In this document: one piece after another, positions 5,787-5,831 of the stretch
Numbering within the stretch: position 1 is the first letter of the stretch
Layout: every line of letters begins with the position of its first letter
NCBI GenBank assembly: GCA_003695725.1
Contig: RFHX01000288.1
Span: 1-5,831, forward strand
Source of the DNA: J061 sp003695725 [NCBI: Candidatus Schekmanbacteria bacterium]
GTDB lineage: Bacteria > Schekmanbacteria > GWA2-38-11
Length of the DNA stretch: 5,831 bases
Direction of reading: 5' to 3'
Position numbers and translations under genes: made by a program
The notes under the pieces: model-generated
Databases searched by the model: none
What the model was told of the DNA's origin: nothing
Seen by the model: the letters and a program-made list of their open reading frames with translations, nothing else

Positions 5787-5831
5787 TTTGTCATTAATTA
5801 TAATTATATCAACTAATAGAATATTTTTTTA

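Larger units (their letters stand above)
5237..5831. other. Intergenic region upstream of the export operon
   Basis: This 595-nt, AT-rich region has no convincing gene on either strand. It holds the operon promoter and ribosome site (5245-5296), direct repeats (5523-5578), a perfect palindrome (5597-5608), a weak terminator-like hairpin (5640-5666), a 7-bp direct repeat TTGCATT at 5672-5678 and 5689-5695 (17 bp apart), and a plus-strand promoter (5757-5786). No JUMPstart/ops element or recognisable riboswitch was seen. Confidence 0.65.

Noticed and set aside
5281-5831. CRISPR array, tRNA, rRNA or known riboswitch in the intergenic region
   Set aside because: No regularly spaced repeats, cloverleaf-like arms or familiar conserved riboswitch cores were seen on either strand.

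Overview
The window is AT-rich and carries part of a cell-surface or exopolysaccharide locus from a Gram-negative (diderm) bacterium. An outer-membrane polysaccharide export protein with a cleavable signal peptide and an inner-membrane Wzz-type chain-length regulator imply two membranes. The lineage cannot be fixed from sequence alone. Low GC, TTG start codons with strong Shine-Dalgarno sites, and a very large multi-SLBB exporter would fit several deltaproteobacterial or uncultivated candidate phyla. All confident genes are on the minus strand, so the locus reads right to left.

Right part (about 5237-5831): a 595-base intergenic region. It holds a strong candidate minus-strand promoter (5267-5296) for the operon, a weak minus-strand terminator-like hairpin (5640-5666), a 12-bp perfect palindrome, a pair of imperfect direct repeats that recall an insertion-sequence end, and a good plus-strand promoter (5757-5786) firing off the right edge. 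The region therefore probably separates divergent transcription units.

Centre (314-5236): a compact three-gene operon. Gene 1 is a 919-residue export protein with one polysaccharide-export domain, six SLBB-like domains and a C-terminal hydrophobic/amphipathic helix. Gene 2, 26 nt further on, is an RmlD/RfbD-like NAD(P)-dependent sugar-nucleotide reductase. Gene 3, 40 nt further on, is a Wzz/GumC-like co-polymerase without a kinase domain. Together they would supply a nucleotide-sugar precursor, control chain length at the inner membrane and carry the polymer across the periplasm and outer membrane. Glycosyltransferases, flippase and polymerase are not in the window.

Left part (1-313): no complete gene. 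A short open frame running off the left edge (54 to 1, minus) looks like the first 18 codons of another gene, possibly a nucleotidyltransferase-family protein. The gap before it contains a possible decayed transposase tail (192-257), two small inverted repeats and a TATAAT box very close to the start codon.

I see no clear sign of a wholly new system. The best leads are the triple 20-residue repeat in the N-terminal extension of the exporter, the corrected TTG start with its promoter, the acidic insert in the Wzz protein, and possible mobile-element debris on both sides of the operon.
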